A stretch of 64,000 bases of DNA from CAYSQW01 sp964433135 (GTDB taxonomy: Bacteria > Acidobacteriota > Aminicenantia > Aminicenantales > Aminicenantaceae), in assembly GCA_964433135.1 (NCBI GenBank), contig CAYSQW010000006.1, forward strand, positions 1 through 64,000. The letters run 5' to 3'. Shown one piece after another: positions 1 through 7,466 of this stretch (position 1 is its first letter; each line of letters starts with the position of its first letter). The notes below the pieces were generated by a model, which was not told the origin of the DNA, searched no databases, and saw only the letters and a list, made by a program, of their open reading frames with translations. A program made the position numbers and the translations under genes.

Positions 1-1405
1 TGGTATGGTGGATGCGGGTTCCGTAATCCAGGGGATCCTGGATCCATTGAAAACTGGGTATGCCCACATAATCCAGAGCGCCGTGATCTGATCCGAAAGA
101 TGAACGGGTGACGACTTCGGTCATCCCGAGATCGTGGAAAGGCTTGATCCACTCCTTGAATATCGGAAGCAGCTGTACATTATCCTGCAGCCGGATGCCG
201 CGGATGCGCCCGGATCCGTTATCGTAGTTGTAGTAGGCGGAGATTTTCGCGTGCTCGGGCTTGAGCTTCATGGTCGTATGGTCGCCGAAGTGATTGTAGA
301 CATACGCCTTTGAGCCCACCCAGCCTTTTTCTTCCGCGCTCCACAGCACAACCCGGATGGTGCGCCGCGGCTTCACGCCCAGTTTTTTGAGGATGCGGAC
401 CGCTTCCATAGAAACGGCGCAGCCGGCGGCGTTATCGGCCGCTCCGGTGCCCGGGCTCCAGGAATCGATGTGGCCTCCCAGCATCACGATCTCGTCCTTT
501 TTATCGGTTCCCGGTATCTCAGCCACGACGTTGTATCCGTGCAGATCCTCGTCATAGAATTTCGTGCGGATCTCCACTTCCATCTCGGCGGGTTCCTTGT
601 AGGTTTCGATGATGCGATGGATGCGGTTGTAGTGTTCGGCTGCCAGGATGATCTCCGGCAGGGGGCGGGCCCGTTCGGGAAAGCGCGCCTGGCGGATGCC
701 GGCGGCGAGTACGGTCCCGTAATCGCGGGTCCGGTTGGCGCTCGGACTCACCAGGACGCCGATCTCTTCGGAGCGGAAAAAGTCTTCCATATCGTCGATC
801 AATCCCCTGACATAGTCGCCCCGTCCCGTCCGTGAAACCCGGAGCGGGTATTCTTTCTGCTCCGCAAGTGTCTTTTCGTCATGACGTCGGGCGTCAGCGG
901 TAAAATAGGTCGGGGTTTTGCGCGGGGGGACGTAAAGCACGATCTTGCCCTTGAGTTTCCCCTTGTACTTGGCGAAGTCCGCCTTGGATTTGATATCCAC
1001 GTAAACGGGCTGTCCCTTGATATTGCCGTTGGTGCTCGATCCCCATTCGATAGAGATGCCGATCAGCTGCTGGTAATGGGGTTTTAAAAGGTGCGCCGAA
1101 ACATAGTGCGGCGCCCAACCGACGCCGAAGTTCTCATAGGGCTCCAGCTTGGCGTTTTTCAATCCCCATTCGGCCATCTTCGCCGCCGCCCATTTGTTGG
1201 CCCGGTCGATAGCGGGCGATCCGGTGGGCCGGGGGCCTATCACATCGGACAGGTAGCCGACCAGCCACATGACCTGGGAATGCTGGATGCCTTCGTGCCG
1301 GATCTTGGACACCATGTTCCAATCAACCGGCTCTTGTGACCAGAGTGCTCCGGAGAGCAGAAAAATCACCGCCATAACAACGGCGGCGGCCATTCGCTTT
1401 TTCAT
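1..1405 (-). CDS. M28-family zinc metallopeptidase, secreted (C-terminus beyond window)
   Basis: The reading frame stays open from the ATG at 1405 to the window edge (468 codons), so the C-terminus is missing. The start follows AAGGAGG with a 5-base spacer. The N-terminus is a Sec signal peptide (MKKRMAAAVVMAVIFLLSG, cleavage near LWSQ). A PA-like insert precedes the catalytic domain. M28 metal-site motifs are visible from about residue 310: GGHIDSW (His and Asp region), ADNAAG (bridging Asp), SAEEKGW (catalytic Glu and metal Glu), YNYDNG (Asp) and SFGSDHGALDY (His). Members of this family release N-terminal amino acids or cleave C-terminal residues outside the cytoplasm. The gene heads an island rich in secreted peptidases and has a long leader containing inverted repeats (1439-1536). 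The family assignment is firm; the substrate cannot be told. Confidence 0.9.
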   Translation of the reverse strand, partial: MKKRMAAAVVMAVIFLLSGALWSQEPVDWNMVSKIRHEGIQHSQVMWLVGYLSDVIGPRPTGSPAIDRANKWAAAKMAEWGLKNAKLEPYENFGVGWAPHYVSAHLLKPHYQQLIGISIEWGSSTNGNIKGQPVYVDIKSKADFAKYKGKLKGKIVLYVPPRKTPTYFTADARRHDEKTLAEQKEYPLRVSRTGRGDYVRGLIDDMEDFFRSEEIGVLVSPSANRTRDYGTVLAAGIRQARFPERARPLPEIILAAEHYNRIHRIIETYKEPAEMEVEIRTKFYDEDLHGYNVVAEIPGTDKKDEIVMLGGHIDSWSPGTGAADNAAGCAVSMEAVRILKKLGVKPRRTIRVVLWSAEEKGWVGSKAYVYNHFGDHTTMKLKPEHAKISAYYNYDNGSGRIRGIRLQDNVQLLPIFKEWIKPFHDLGMTEVVTRSSFGSDHGALDYVGIPSFQWIQDPLDYGTRIHHT

Positions 1406-1438
1406 ATGAACCTCCTTTTTGAATCACCGTATGCTGAT

Positions 1439-1458
1439 ATCCCGGTCTAAACCGGGAT
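1439..1458 (-). repeat. Perfect 8-bp inverted repeat in M28 leader
   Basis: ATCCCGGT-CTAA-ACCGGGAT forms an 8-bp stem with a 4-base loop 34 bases upstream of the M28 start codon. No T-run follows on either strand, so a terminator is unlikely. An operator or a leader hairpin is possible. Confidence 0.5.
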
Positions 1459-1469
1459 GCGATTGCTTA

Positions 1470-1536
1470 CGGTCCTGGATTCGCATCGCTTTCAAAATAT
1501 CTGAATCCGCTCGAGGCCCCGCAACGATAAGGACCG
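1470..1536 (-). repeat. Nested inverted repeat, possible structured leader
   Basis: CGGTCCT (1470-1476) pairs with AGGACCG (1530-1536), and GGATTC (1477-1482) pairs with GAATCC (1503-1508). On one side the two arms are contiguous; on the other they are separated by 21 bases. The element lies in the presumed 5' leader of the M28 peptidase mRNA. The structure is seen by eye only and has not been tested for covariation. Confidence 0.35.
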
Positions 1537-1655
1537 GAAATGAGTTGATGAAAGAGGACGGAACGGCGTCCCTGCGGCTTGCGAACGGTTTTATTTTGAA
1601 TGCGATCCGACACACTCCTTTTTTACTGAAAATGGGTGTTTATTGCAAAACATTT

Positions 1656-1668
1656 TATATTATATATC
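1656..1668 (+). promoter_or_regulatory. Shared AT-rich element, copy A (TATATTATATATC)
   Basis: This 13-mer is the first of three copies of TATATTRTATATC in the peptidase island. Each copy lies in a divergent promoter region next to a peptidase gene. It is an imperfect dyad, and the island encodes a GntR-FCD repressor (5084-5734) that could bind it. A shared promoter element is the alternative reading. Confidence 0.4.
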
Positions 1669-1873
1669 TCAAGAAAGATTTTGAAAACGGAAGCGATTTC
1701 GGCGGGATGAATGTGTTTTTTTATGGCTGTTCCCCTGTTACCGGGCCTGATGATCCGCATGGAGCGCATGCTGAATCCTCTCGGAAGCGTGCTTCCCGGA
1801 ATTCGGGCCTTGAGTTCTCGGGTTGCAGAGACTATCGATATTAGGTATTATGATCGATTATAGGATGGATGAA

Positions 1874-2605
1874 ATGAAACGAAAAGCTCTCACCATAATC
1901 ATATTCTTGTTTGTTTTGTCGCTGGTGCCGGTGTCGGCGGCTCAAAAGAAATTGAAGACAAAAAACCTTCCTCCAGCTTATCGAGAATGGATCGAGGAGG
2001 AAGTGGTCTATATCATCACCCAGAAGGAGAAAGAAGTTTTTCTCCAACTGCAGAGCGACAAAGAGCGAAATATCTTCATTGAGGCTTTCTGGAAGCAGCG
2101 CGACCCCACGCCCAACACGCCTAATAATGAATTTAAAACCGAGCACTATAAACGTATCCGCTATGCCAACAACTGGTTCGGACGGCAGTCTCCTTCCCCG
2201 GGATGGCGTACGGACATGGGGCGCATCCATATCACTCTGGGAGAGCCCAAGAGCATCGATCGATTCGAGAACATGTCCGAAGTCTATCCTCTTATCATCT
2301 GGTTCTATGAAGGCTTGTCGGATATGGGACTCCCCAACGCTTTCAGCGTCGTCTTTTTCAAAAAAGACGGGGTGGGCGAGTACAGGTTGTATTCTCCTTT
2401 GCAGTACGGTCCTCAGAGACTCATGGTGAATTACATGGGGGATCCCAGCGATTATGTGTCCGCCTACAGAACCCTGATGAATATCGAACCTGATATCGCC
2501 AATGTCTCCTTGACCCTTATCACCCAGGAAAAAACGCTTGTTCCGCGTCCTTCCATGGCATCGGAGATCCTGATTACGAATAGAATCCCCGCCGCTCCGA
2601 TGTAA
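1874..2605 (+). CDS. GWxTD-domain protein, N-terminal part ended by in-frame TAA
   Basis: This is the 243-residue front part of a GWxTD-domain protein. The ATG at 1874 follows AGGA (1862-1865); an ATG at 1865 is also possible. A signal peptide (MKRKALTIIIFLFVLSLVP, then VSAAQ) indicates export. The GWxTD region follows: YREWIEEEVVYIIT, FWKQRDPTP, then GWRTDMGRIHITLGEP, after which the domain is named. A TAA at 2603-2605 ends the frame. The same frame resumes at once and encodes the rest of the protein seen in the paralogue at 16161-18314. Aligned to that paralogue (AAPQKSIRDDYA against AAPM*KVKDTYA), exactly one codon is replaced by TAA with no gap. The family is typical of Acidobacteriota and Aminicenantota and its biochemical role is unknown. 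The gene is either recently inactivated, carries a base error, or makes a truncated exported GWxTD fragment. Confidence 0.8.
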   Translation: MKRKALTIIIFLFVLSLVPVSAAQKKLKTKNLPPAYREWIEEEVVYIITQKEKEVFLQLQSDKERNIFIEAFWKQRDPTPNTPNNEFKTEHYKRIRYANNWFGRQSPSPGWRTDMGRIHITLGEPKSIDRFENMSEVYPLIIWFYEGLSDMGLPNAFSVVFFKKDGVGEYRLYSPLQYGPQRLMVNYMGDPSDYVSAYRTLMNIEPDIANVSLTLITQEKTLVPRPSMASEILITNRIPAAPM

Positions 2606-2608
2606 AAG

Positions 2609-3931
2609 GTGAAAGACACCTATGCCGAAAAGCTGCTTCGATACAAGGATGTGATCGAAGTCGATTATTCTTCTAATTATATGGACAATGACGCCTGTGT
2701 CGATGTCCTCCAGGATAAACAGGGCCAATTTTTCGTTCATTACCTGATCGAGCCCAGCAAATTCTCCGTTGAGCCCTATGAAAATAAGTTTCATGCCAAT
2801 ATCGAAGTAAACGGAAATGTAATGGACATGGAAAACAGAATCGTCTACCAGTTCGAACGGCGGATCCCGATCGAGTTCAACCGGGGACAGATCGAACAGA
2901 TTTCCGATAAATTGTTCAGTTTCCAGGACCTGTTTCCCCTGATCTCCGGGAATTACCGCATGAGCGTGATCCTGAAAAACTCGGTTTCAAAAGAGTTTAC
3001 GTCGATCGAAGCCGACGTCAATATCCCCGAGCCCTCCTCGCTCCAAATGAGTTCGTTGGTTTTGGCGAACCGGGTGTCGGAAAATTCCCGCTATACCGGT
3101 CAAAATAAAGCCTACCTGATAGGTTCCCGCCAACTGGTCCCTTCGCCGCGGAATGATTTTGTCAGAACCGACACGCTTTATCTGTATTTTCAGATATTCG
3201 GTTTGACCGAGAGCCTGAAGCAAAACGGGAAGCTGCGGTATATCCTGGAGCGGGAACAGACGGAGATCCCGGTTTTTACCAAAAACATCTCGGAATATGC
3301 TTCCGACGGGGAGTTTTATGAAGAAATCTCCCTCGCTGAATATTCTCCCGCCAATTATAAGCTGAAAGTGTCCGTTCTGGATGGGGAGGGGAAGGAAATC
3401 CTGGTGGAACAGGATCACTTTTTTGTCTCGCATTTTCCCTCTTTGCCGCGTGCCTGGACGATGGGGATCCCCATGGCGCCTTCTTCCGACCCGATGTATT
3501 CCAACATCCTTGGAAAGCAGTATTGGCAGATAAAAAAATTCGATAAGGGTGCCGCATTATTGGAAACCGCGCACCGCAGCGATCCCAATTCAGCACTCTA
3601 TGCCTTGGATTACAGCCGTGTTCTGTTGGAAAAAAAGCAATATTTGGACATCAAAGAGATCGCTCAGCCGTTTCTCCAGGATGACCGCAGGTTCGATTTT
3701 CTCATGATCATGGGGCAGGCCAGTCAAGCCCTGGGCGAGTATGCGGAGGCGATTCCTTTCTATAAGGAATACTTGGATCATTTCGGCACCAATATCAGCG
3801 TGCTCAATAACATCGGGACCTGCTACCATACTCTCGGGAATGCGGAAGAAGCCTTGATCGCGTGGGAAAAGTCGTTGGAAATAGAGCCTAAACAAGAGGA
3901 TATCCGCCGAAAGGTCGATATGCTCAAATAA
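2609..3931 (+). CDS. GWxTD/TPR protein, C-terminal part downstream of the TAA
   Basis: This is the continuation, in the same frame, of the GWxTD protein that starts at 1874. The GTG at 2609 comes only one codon after the TAA and has no separate ribosome site, so independent translation is doubtful. The 440 residues match the middle and C-terminal parts of the paralogue at 16161-18314: a beta-rich domain (VIEVDYSSNYMD, LFPLISGNYRMSVILKNSV, YLYFQIFG) and then three or four TPR repeats from about residue 310 (YALDYSRVLLEKKQYLDI, FLMIMGQASQALGEYAEAI, SVLNNIGTCYHTLGNAEEA). The coding frame is otherwise undamaged, which argues for a very recent mutation or a sequence error. Without the upstream half it lacks a signal peptide. 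It is best read as the 3' part of one broken gene. Confidence 0.75.
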   Translation: MKDTYAEKLLRYKDVIEVDYSSNYMDNDACVDVLQDKQGQFFVHYLIEPSKFSVEPYENKFHANIEVNGNVMDMENRIVYQFERRIPIEFNRGQIEQISDKLFSFQDLFPLISGNYRMSVILKNSVSKEFTSIEADVNIPEPSSLQMSSLVLANRVSENSRYTGQNKAYLIGSRQLVPSPRNDFVRTDTLYLYFQIFGLTESLKQNGKLRYILEREQTEIPVFTKNISEYASDGEFYEEISLAEYSPANYKLKVSVLDGEGKEILVEQDHFFVSHFPSLPRAWTMGIPMAPSSDPMYSNILGKQYWQIKKFDKGAALLETAHRSDPNSALYALDYSRVLLEKKQYLDIKEIAQPFLQDDRRFDFLMIMGQASQALGEYAEAIPFYKEYLDHFGTNISVLNNIGTCYHTLGNAEEALIAWEKSLEIEPKQEDIRRKVDMLK

Positions 3932-4016
3932 GATAACATGAAAATCATCCTTCTTGTTCTCAATACGGACAAAATTCGATATAATGCAATTTTCTAATTG
4001 TGGAGGCATATCAAAA

Positions 4017-4979
4017 ATGGTCACAAAAAAAAGCATTAAGTTCTTTCTCTTCTGTCTGACATTTCTTCTTTCTTCCACCCTGGTTCTGGCTCAGGCCGGA
4101 AGAGGACGGGCACGTATCGGCGGAACCGTGTTGGATGAGAACGGAGCCCCCATTCAGGGTGCCAAGATCACGGTGATCTTTCAACAGGATAAAAGCATCA
4201 AGAGAGATGCGCAAACGAATAAAAAAGGGGAGTGGGGTATCATTTCCTTGGGATCCGGAAACTGGAGGGTGCTCGTTTCCGCGGATGGTTTCGAAGCCGC
4301 ACAGCGGGTCGTGGATGTCCGTCAGCTGGATAGGAATCCTCCGGTTGATTTTACCTTGAAAAAAGGGATCGAGATCAGTCCCCTCATTCAAGATGAAGCT
4401 TCCCTCGCCGTTCTGGACGAAGGCAATAAACTCTTCAATGAGCAGGATTATGACGGGGCGATCCGTGTCTATAAGGAATTTCTGCTGAAGAACCCCAAGG
4501 CTTTTCAGGTTCATCTCAGTATCGGCGACGGCTACAATAAAAAGGGTGATCTGGACGCCGCGATCAATGAATTCGACATATTACTCGAAACGGCCGAAAC
4601 CGACCCGGATTTTCCAAAGGAAGTATTAGCCAAGGCGCTGGCGGGAAAAGGCGAAGCCTTTCTGAAAAAAGGAGAGGTCGAAGAAGCCCAGAATCTTTTC
4701 AAGCAGTCCATCGAAACATATTCGGGAAATGAAGTTCTGGCATATAACGTCGGTGAGATCTATTTCGGAAATCAAAAACTGGATGAGGCGTTGGAATACT
4801 TTTCACTCGCGGCGGAAATCAATGAGGATTATGCCCCGGCATATTTAAAATTAGGCTATGTCTACCTGAATAAAAATGAACAGGGATTGGCCAAGGAAAA
4901 TTTCAACCGCTTTCTGTCTCTGACGCCGGATGCCCCGGAAGCCGCCACGGTAAAGAGTATCCTCGATTATCTGAATTAA
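4017..4979 (+). CDS. Exported carboxypeptidase-regulatory-like/TPR protein
   Basis: The product has 320 residues. The ATG at 4017 follows GGAGG (4002-4006); a perfect TATAAT sits at 3980-3985 with only a weak upstream hexamer. A signal peptide (IKFFLFCLTFLLSSTLVLAQ) is followed at about residues 33-110 by a carboxypeptidase regulatory-like beta-sandwich (IGGTVLDENGAPIQGAKITV, FTLKKG). From about residue 120 there are several TPR repeats (EGNKLFNEQDYDGAIRVYKE, KGEAFLKKGEVEEAQNLFK, AYNVGEIYFGNQKLDEALEY). This domain order suggests a periplasmic scaffold that binds proteins or glycans. It lies 85 bases after the GWxTD gene on the same strand, so the two may work together. No enzymatic motif is visible. 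Confidence 0.8.
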   Translation: MVTKKSIKFFLFCLTFLLSSTLVLAQAGRGRARIGGTVLDENGAPIQGAKITVIFQQDKSIKRDAQTNKKGEWGIISLGSGNWRVLVSADGFEAAQRVVDVRQLDRNPPVDFTLKKGIEISPLIQDEASLAVLDEGNKLFNEQDYDGAIRVYKEFLLKNPKAFQVHLSIGDGYNKKGDLDAAINEFDILLETAETDPDFPKEVLAKALAGKGEAFLKKGEVEEAQNLFKQSIETYSGNEVLAYNVGEIYFGNQKLDEALEYFSLAAEINEDYAPAYLKLGYVYLNKNEQGLAKENFNRFLSLTPDAPEAATVKSILDYLN

Positions 4980-5036
4980 GAGGGAAAGCGGAAATAAAGC
5001 CGTCTGTCGCGATAGCAAACGACATTCACGTATTCG

Positions 5037-5085
5037 AAAACAAAAATCCAAACCGGTTTTTTATCGAGATGCACAAACCGGTTTT
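5037..5085 (-). terminator. Terminator-like hairpin after the GntR gene
   Basis: Two copies of the palindrome AAACCGGTTT (5050-5059 and 5075-5084) can pair as a 10-bp stem. On the minus strand the stem is followed by GGATTTTTGTTTT. The upstream arm overlaps the GntR stop codon. It probably ends the GntR transcript. Confidence 0.5.
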
Positions 5086-5734
5086 AAGATTTCTGTCCCG
5101 TGAAAGTGAAATACTGAACCAGAAAAGGGTAATTGCGATCGAAATCCCAGTGGACATCCATCAGCAGCTTCTTGATCGCGGTTTTGTCCCGTTTTTGGAA
5201 GAGGGAGACGAGTTGTGCATGGTCTTTCAACAGCAGCTCTTCCCATTCCGGGATGTGAAACGGCGTGCGGGGAAAATTCCAAAGACGTTCCTTCAACTGG
5301 TTTACGATGTCGGATAGGATTTTGTTGTCATAGAGTCTGATATGAAAATCGTGCAGCTGCGTGTTCCAGTCGACGTACTGGTCGAAGTCCCCCCGCTTGT
5401 AGGTGGCCAGCATTTTGTGGTAGATATCTTCCATTTCGGATAAGTCGTCATCCGAGAGGATATCCACCGCCCTTTCGGCCGCCATGGCTTCAAGCGCCCC
5501 TATCACTTCGAACATATCGCGGATTTCCTTGTCGCTCAGTTTTCGGACGCGAATACTTTTCCGGGGGATGATCTCAATGAATCCTTCGGATTCGAGTTCG
5601 ATCAAAGCCTCTCGGATAGGTGTGCGGCTGATGTTCAAAGTGTCGCAAAGTTCCTTTTCTTCGATCCGGTCTCCGGGGACCAGCTGGCCCTGTTCCATCT
5701 GTTGTTTCAGATAATTTTTCACACAGGCCTTCAA
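5084..5734 (-). CDS. GntR-family transcriptional regulator, FCD type
   Basis: The product has about 216 residues. It has an N-terminal winged helix (GDRIEEKELCDTLNISRTPI, then REALIELESEGF) and a C-terminal FCD ligand-binding domain with the usual metal or ligand His positions (HDFHIRLYD, KDHAQLVSLF). FCD regulators usually respond to small organic acids or amino acid derivatives and repress neighbouring catabolic genes. The start is uncertain. TTG at 5734 lacks a ribosome site, while GGAG at 5771-5774 lies 6 bases upstream of an ATA codon (5764) from which the frame is open and the domain would be complete. The gene has its own promoter-like sequence (5789-5817) between the M24 terminator and the gene. 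It is the only regulator in the peptidase island and likely controls it (inference). Confidence 0.85.
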   Translation of the reverse strand: MKACVKNYLKQQMEQGQLVPGDRIEEKELCDTLNISRTPIREALIELESEGFIEIIPRKSIRVRKLSDKEIRDMFEVIGALEAMAAERAVDILSDDDLSEMEDIYHKMLATYKRGDFDQYVDWNTQLHDFHIRLYDNKILSDIVNQLKERLWNFPRTPFHIPEWEELLLKDHAQLVSLFQKRDKTAIKKLLMDVHWDFDRNYPFLVQYFTFTGQKS

Positions 5735-5788
5735 AGAACGGTAAGCAATCGGGTTGTTTTTTATTTCTCGCTCCTTTTTCCCCTTCCA

Positions 5789-5817
5789 TATTAATAAGAC
5801 AATTCCCCTTTTGTCAA
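5789..5817 (-). promoter_or_regulatory. Candidate sigma-70 promoter for the GntR gene
   Basis: On the minus strand TTGACA (5817-5812) and TTAATA (5794-5789) are separated by 17 bases. The site lies between the terminator of the upstream M24 gene and the GntR coding region. Confidence 0.5.
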
Positions 5818-5840
5818 TAATGATCTTGCTTCCCTCTAGG

Positions 5841-5889
5841 AAACAAGAGGGAGGAAGGCGGCTGCTTTGGGACAGACGCCTTCTCTCCC
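5841..5889 (-). terminator. Terminator-like hairpin after M24 peptidase 5937-7298
   Basis: GGGAGAGAAGGCG and CGCCTTCCTCCC form a roughly 12-bp stem with one bulged A. TCTTGTTT follows on the minus strand. The hairpin separates the M24 gene from the GntR gene. Confidence 0.5.
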
Positions 5890-5936
5890 GGATTGAACGC
5901 TAACCGGCATTCCGTATCCGGCGGCGACGAATCGTG

Positions 5937-7298
5937 CTATTTGATCAGGAAAAACCTGGTTTGATGACCGTCGATAAACCGGCAGCCCTCTTTGGTGAAT
6001 ACGGCGTCCTCTTCAAAGCCGATCCGGACATCCTGATTTCCCCATTCCGGAACCGTGGATGTGCTGCTCAATTCTATCGAATACGTCGTGTCGTAGTAGA
6101 GAGGATATTCCATCTCTATACGGATGCCTTCGGGTGCCGTTTCCACCGGACGGGCATCCAGCTGGCATCCCGCGGCATGACCGTGATTCCCGACCGGATG
6201 CGTGTAGATCAGCGGGCGGAGTCCCTCATCCGAGGCTTTCTTCATGGCGATTTCGGTGATTTCGTTCCCGGAGCGTCCGTATTTGAATTCATTCATGAAG
6301 ATCTCCGCGACCCGGTTGGCTCGATCCAGCGCTTTCTTGATTCCGGCGGGGACTTCTTCCTCACCGATACGGCACACATAAGCCTGCCACTGCATGTCCG
6401 TACATAAACCAAGGTATTTGATTCCGACATCGCAGTGGAGCAGATCGCCCCGGCGGATGACCTTGTTCTTATCCGGATATTTCGAGGCCTCCTGTTTGGA
6501 ACGCTGAATGGAAATGGACGGTTGGAACCAGGTGTCCAAACGGAGCTCGCGGAATTTATCCCTGATCCACCAGACGACCTCATCGGTCGTGGTGATGTCG
6601 GGAGTGATGACGCGGTTGGAATAAAACTCGGCGATGATGTCATGCGCGATCCCGCAGATGTGGCGGTATACGCTCAATTCCTGCGGGCTGCGTGTTTCCA
6701 GCCAACCGATACATAGATTTTCGGCGGAGACGATGCGTTTGGACAGCTTCGGACCGAGGGCGGTTTCCAGCTTCTCTTTCAGGCTGGCGGTCAATCCGTC
6801 CCCGAACCTTGAAGTGGAGGAAACGTTGACGGCGATCTTTTCGGGATCGATCTTTCTGATGACTTCGGCCAGGCTTTCGAACTGTTTTTGTTTTTTGTTT
6901 TTCCAGGTGCCTTCGTACCAGCCCTTCATCCCGTAGTAGCTGCCGCTCAGCCGTTTGACGCCTTCTTTCTCTCCGGCGTCGTGAAAGATCAGAATAGAGG
7001 TCCGGCGCGCGGCCATGGTCGGTTCGGGAACCATGCTCATGTAGACCGGATCTTCGTTGTATTCCCGATTGATGACCAGCCAGAGGTCGATGTTTTCCCG
7101 GCGCATCAGCTTGGGTATGATGTTGTCCAAGCGCCAGCGCAGCCAATCGTTCATGACTTCAGCCCTCTCCCGTTCCGGCAGGATGTGATGGCTGTCCTGG
7201 ACGTCGGCGACGCCCGGATTCTGCGCGACCGCCCATCCCGCCGTCAGCAGAAGGACCGTTAGAACAGAGAGTGCCGTGATGGATCTTTTCGGAATCAT
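5937..7298 (-). CDS. M24-family aminopeptidase P-like peptidase, exported
   Basis: The product has 453 residues. It starts at ATG 7298 after AAGGAG and carries a Sec signal peptide (ending GWAVAQ). A creatinase/prolidase N-terminal domain (IDLWLVINREYNEDP) is followed by the M24 pita-bread domain. All five metal ligands can be placed: Asp in HCDVGIKYLG, Asp in LCTDMQW, His in THPVGNHGHAAG, Glu in YSIELSS and Glu in GFEEDAVF. M24 enzymes of this type remove N-terminal residues before proline or cleave Xaa-Pro dipeptides. Here the enzyme would act in the periplasm. It is divergent from a second M24 gene (7467) and shares an intergenic region with the common AT-rich element. Substrate specificity is not readable from the sequence. 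Confidence 0.88.
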   Translation of the reverse strand: MIPKRSITALSVLTVLLLTAGWAVAQNPGVADVQDSHHILPERERAEVMNDWLRWRLDNIIPKLMRRENIDLWLVINREYNEDPVYMSMVPEPTMAARRTSILIFHDAGEKEGVKRLSGSYYGMKGWYEGTWKNKKQKQFESLAEVIRKIDPEKIAVNVSSTSRFGDGLTASLKEKLETALGPKLSKRIVSAENLCIGWLETRSPQELSVYRHICGIAHDIIAEFYSNRVITPDITTTDEVVWWIRDKFRELRLDTWFQPSISIQRSKQEASKYPDKNKVIRRGDLLHCDVGIKYLGLCTDMQWQAYVCRIGEEEVPAGIKKALDRANRVAEIFMNEFKYGRSGNEITEIAMKKASDEGLRPLIYTHPVGNHGHAAGCQLDARPVETAPEGIRIEMEYPLYYDTTYSIELSSTSTVPEWGNQDVRIGFEEDAVFTKEGCRFIDGHQTRFFLIK

Positions 7299-7344
7299 TC
7301 CGTATTCTCCTTTTCTAAAAGATTTGACTTTTTTCGCAATATAA

Positions 7345-7362
7345 TGAATATATTATATATCA
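7345..7362 (+). promoter_or_regulatory. Shared AT-rich element, copy B
   Basis: TGAATATATTATATATCA lies between two divergent M24 genes. It matches copy C (12075-12092) at 17 of 18 positions and contains the 13-mer also found at 1656. It may be an operator or a core promoter element. A GTATAC palindrome lies 28 bases further on (7390-7395). Confidence 0.45.
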
Positions 7363-7466
7363 AAAATGAGGACGACTGACAACGCAATTGTATACGTGAG
7401 AAATATATATGACAATTTCTCGCTGTGCGTTCACCGTCCTACCAAAACCAATCCAAGGAGTTTAGA

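Larger units (their letters stand above)
1406..1873. other. Divergent intergenic region between M28 peptidase and GWxTD gene
   Basis: No convincing gene lies in these 468 bases. The region holds a perfect 8-bp inverted repeat (1439-1458), a second nested inverted repeat (1470-1536) and the AT-rich element TATATTATATATC at 1656-1668, which recurs upstream of other peptidase genes in the island. A GGAAGC-GT-GCTTCC dyad sits near 1782-1800. A 141-codon open frame at 1419-1844 has no family resemblance, signal or ribosome site and is regarded as chance. Confidence 0.6.

Noticed and set aside
1419..1844. 141-codon open frame in the M28/GWxTD intergenic region
   Set aside because: No ribosome site, no domain, and it runs through inverted repeats and the AT-rich element. 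More likely chance.
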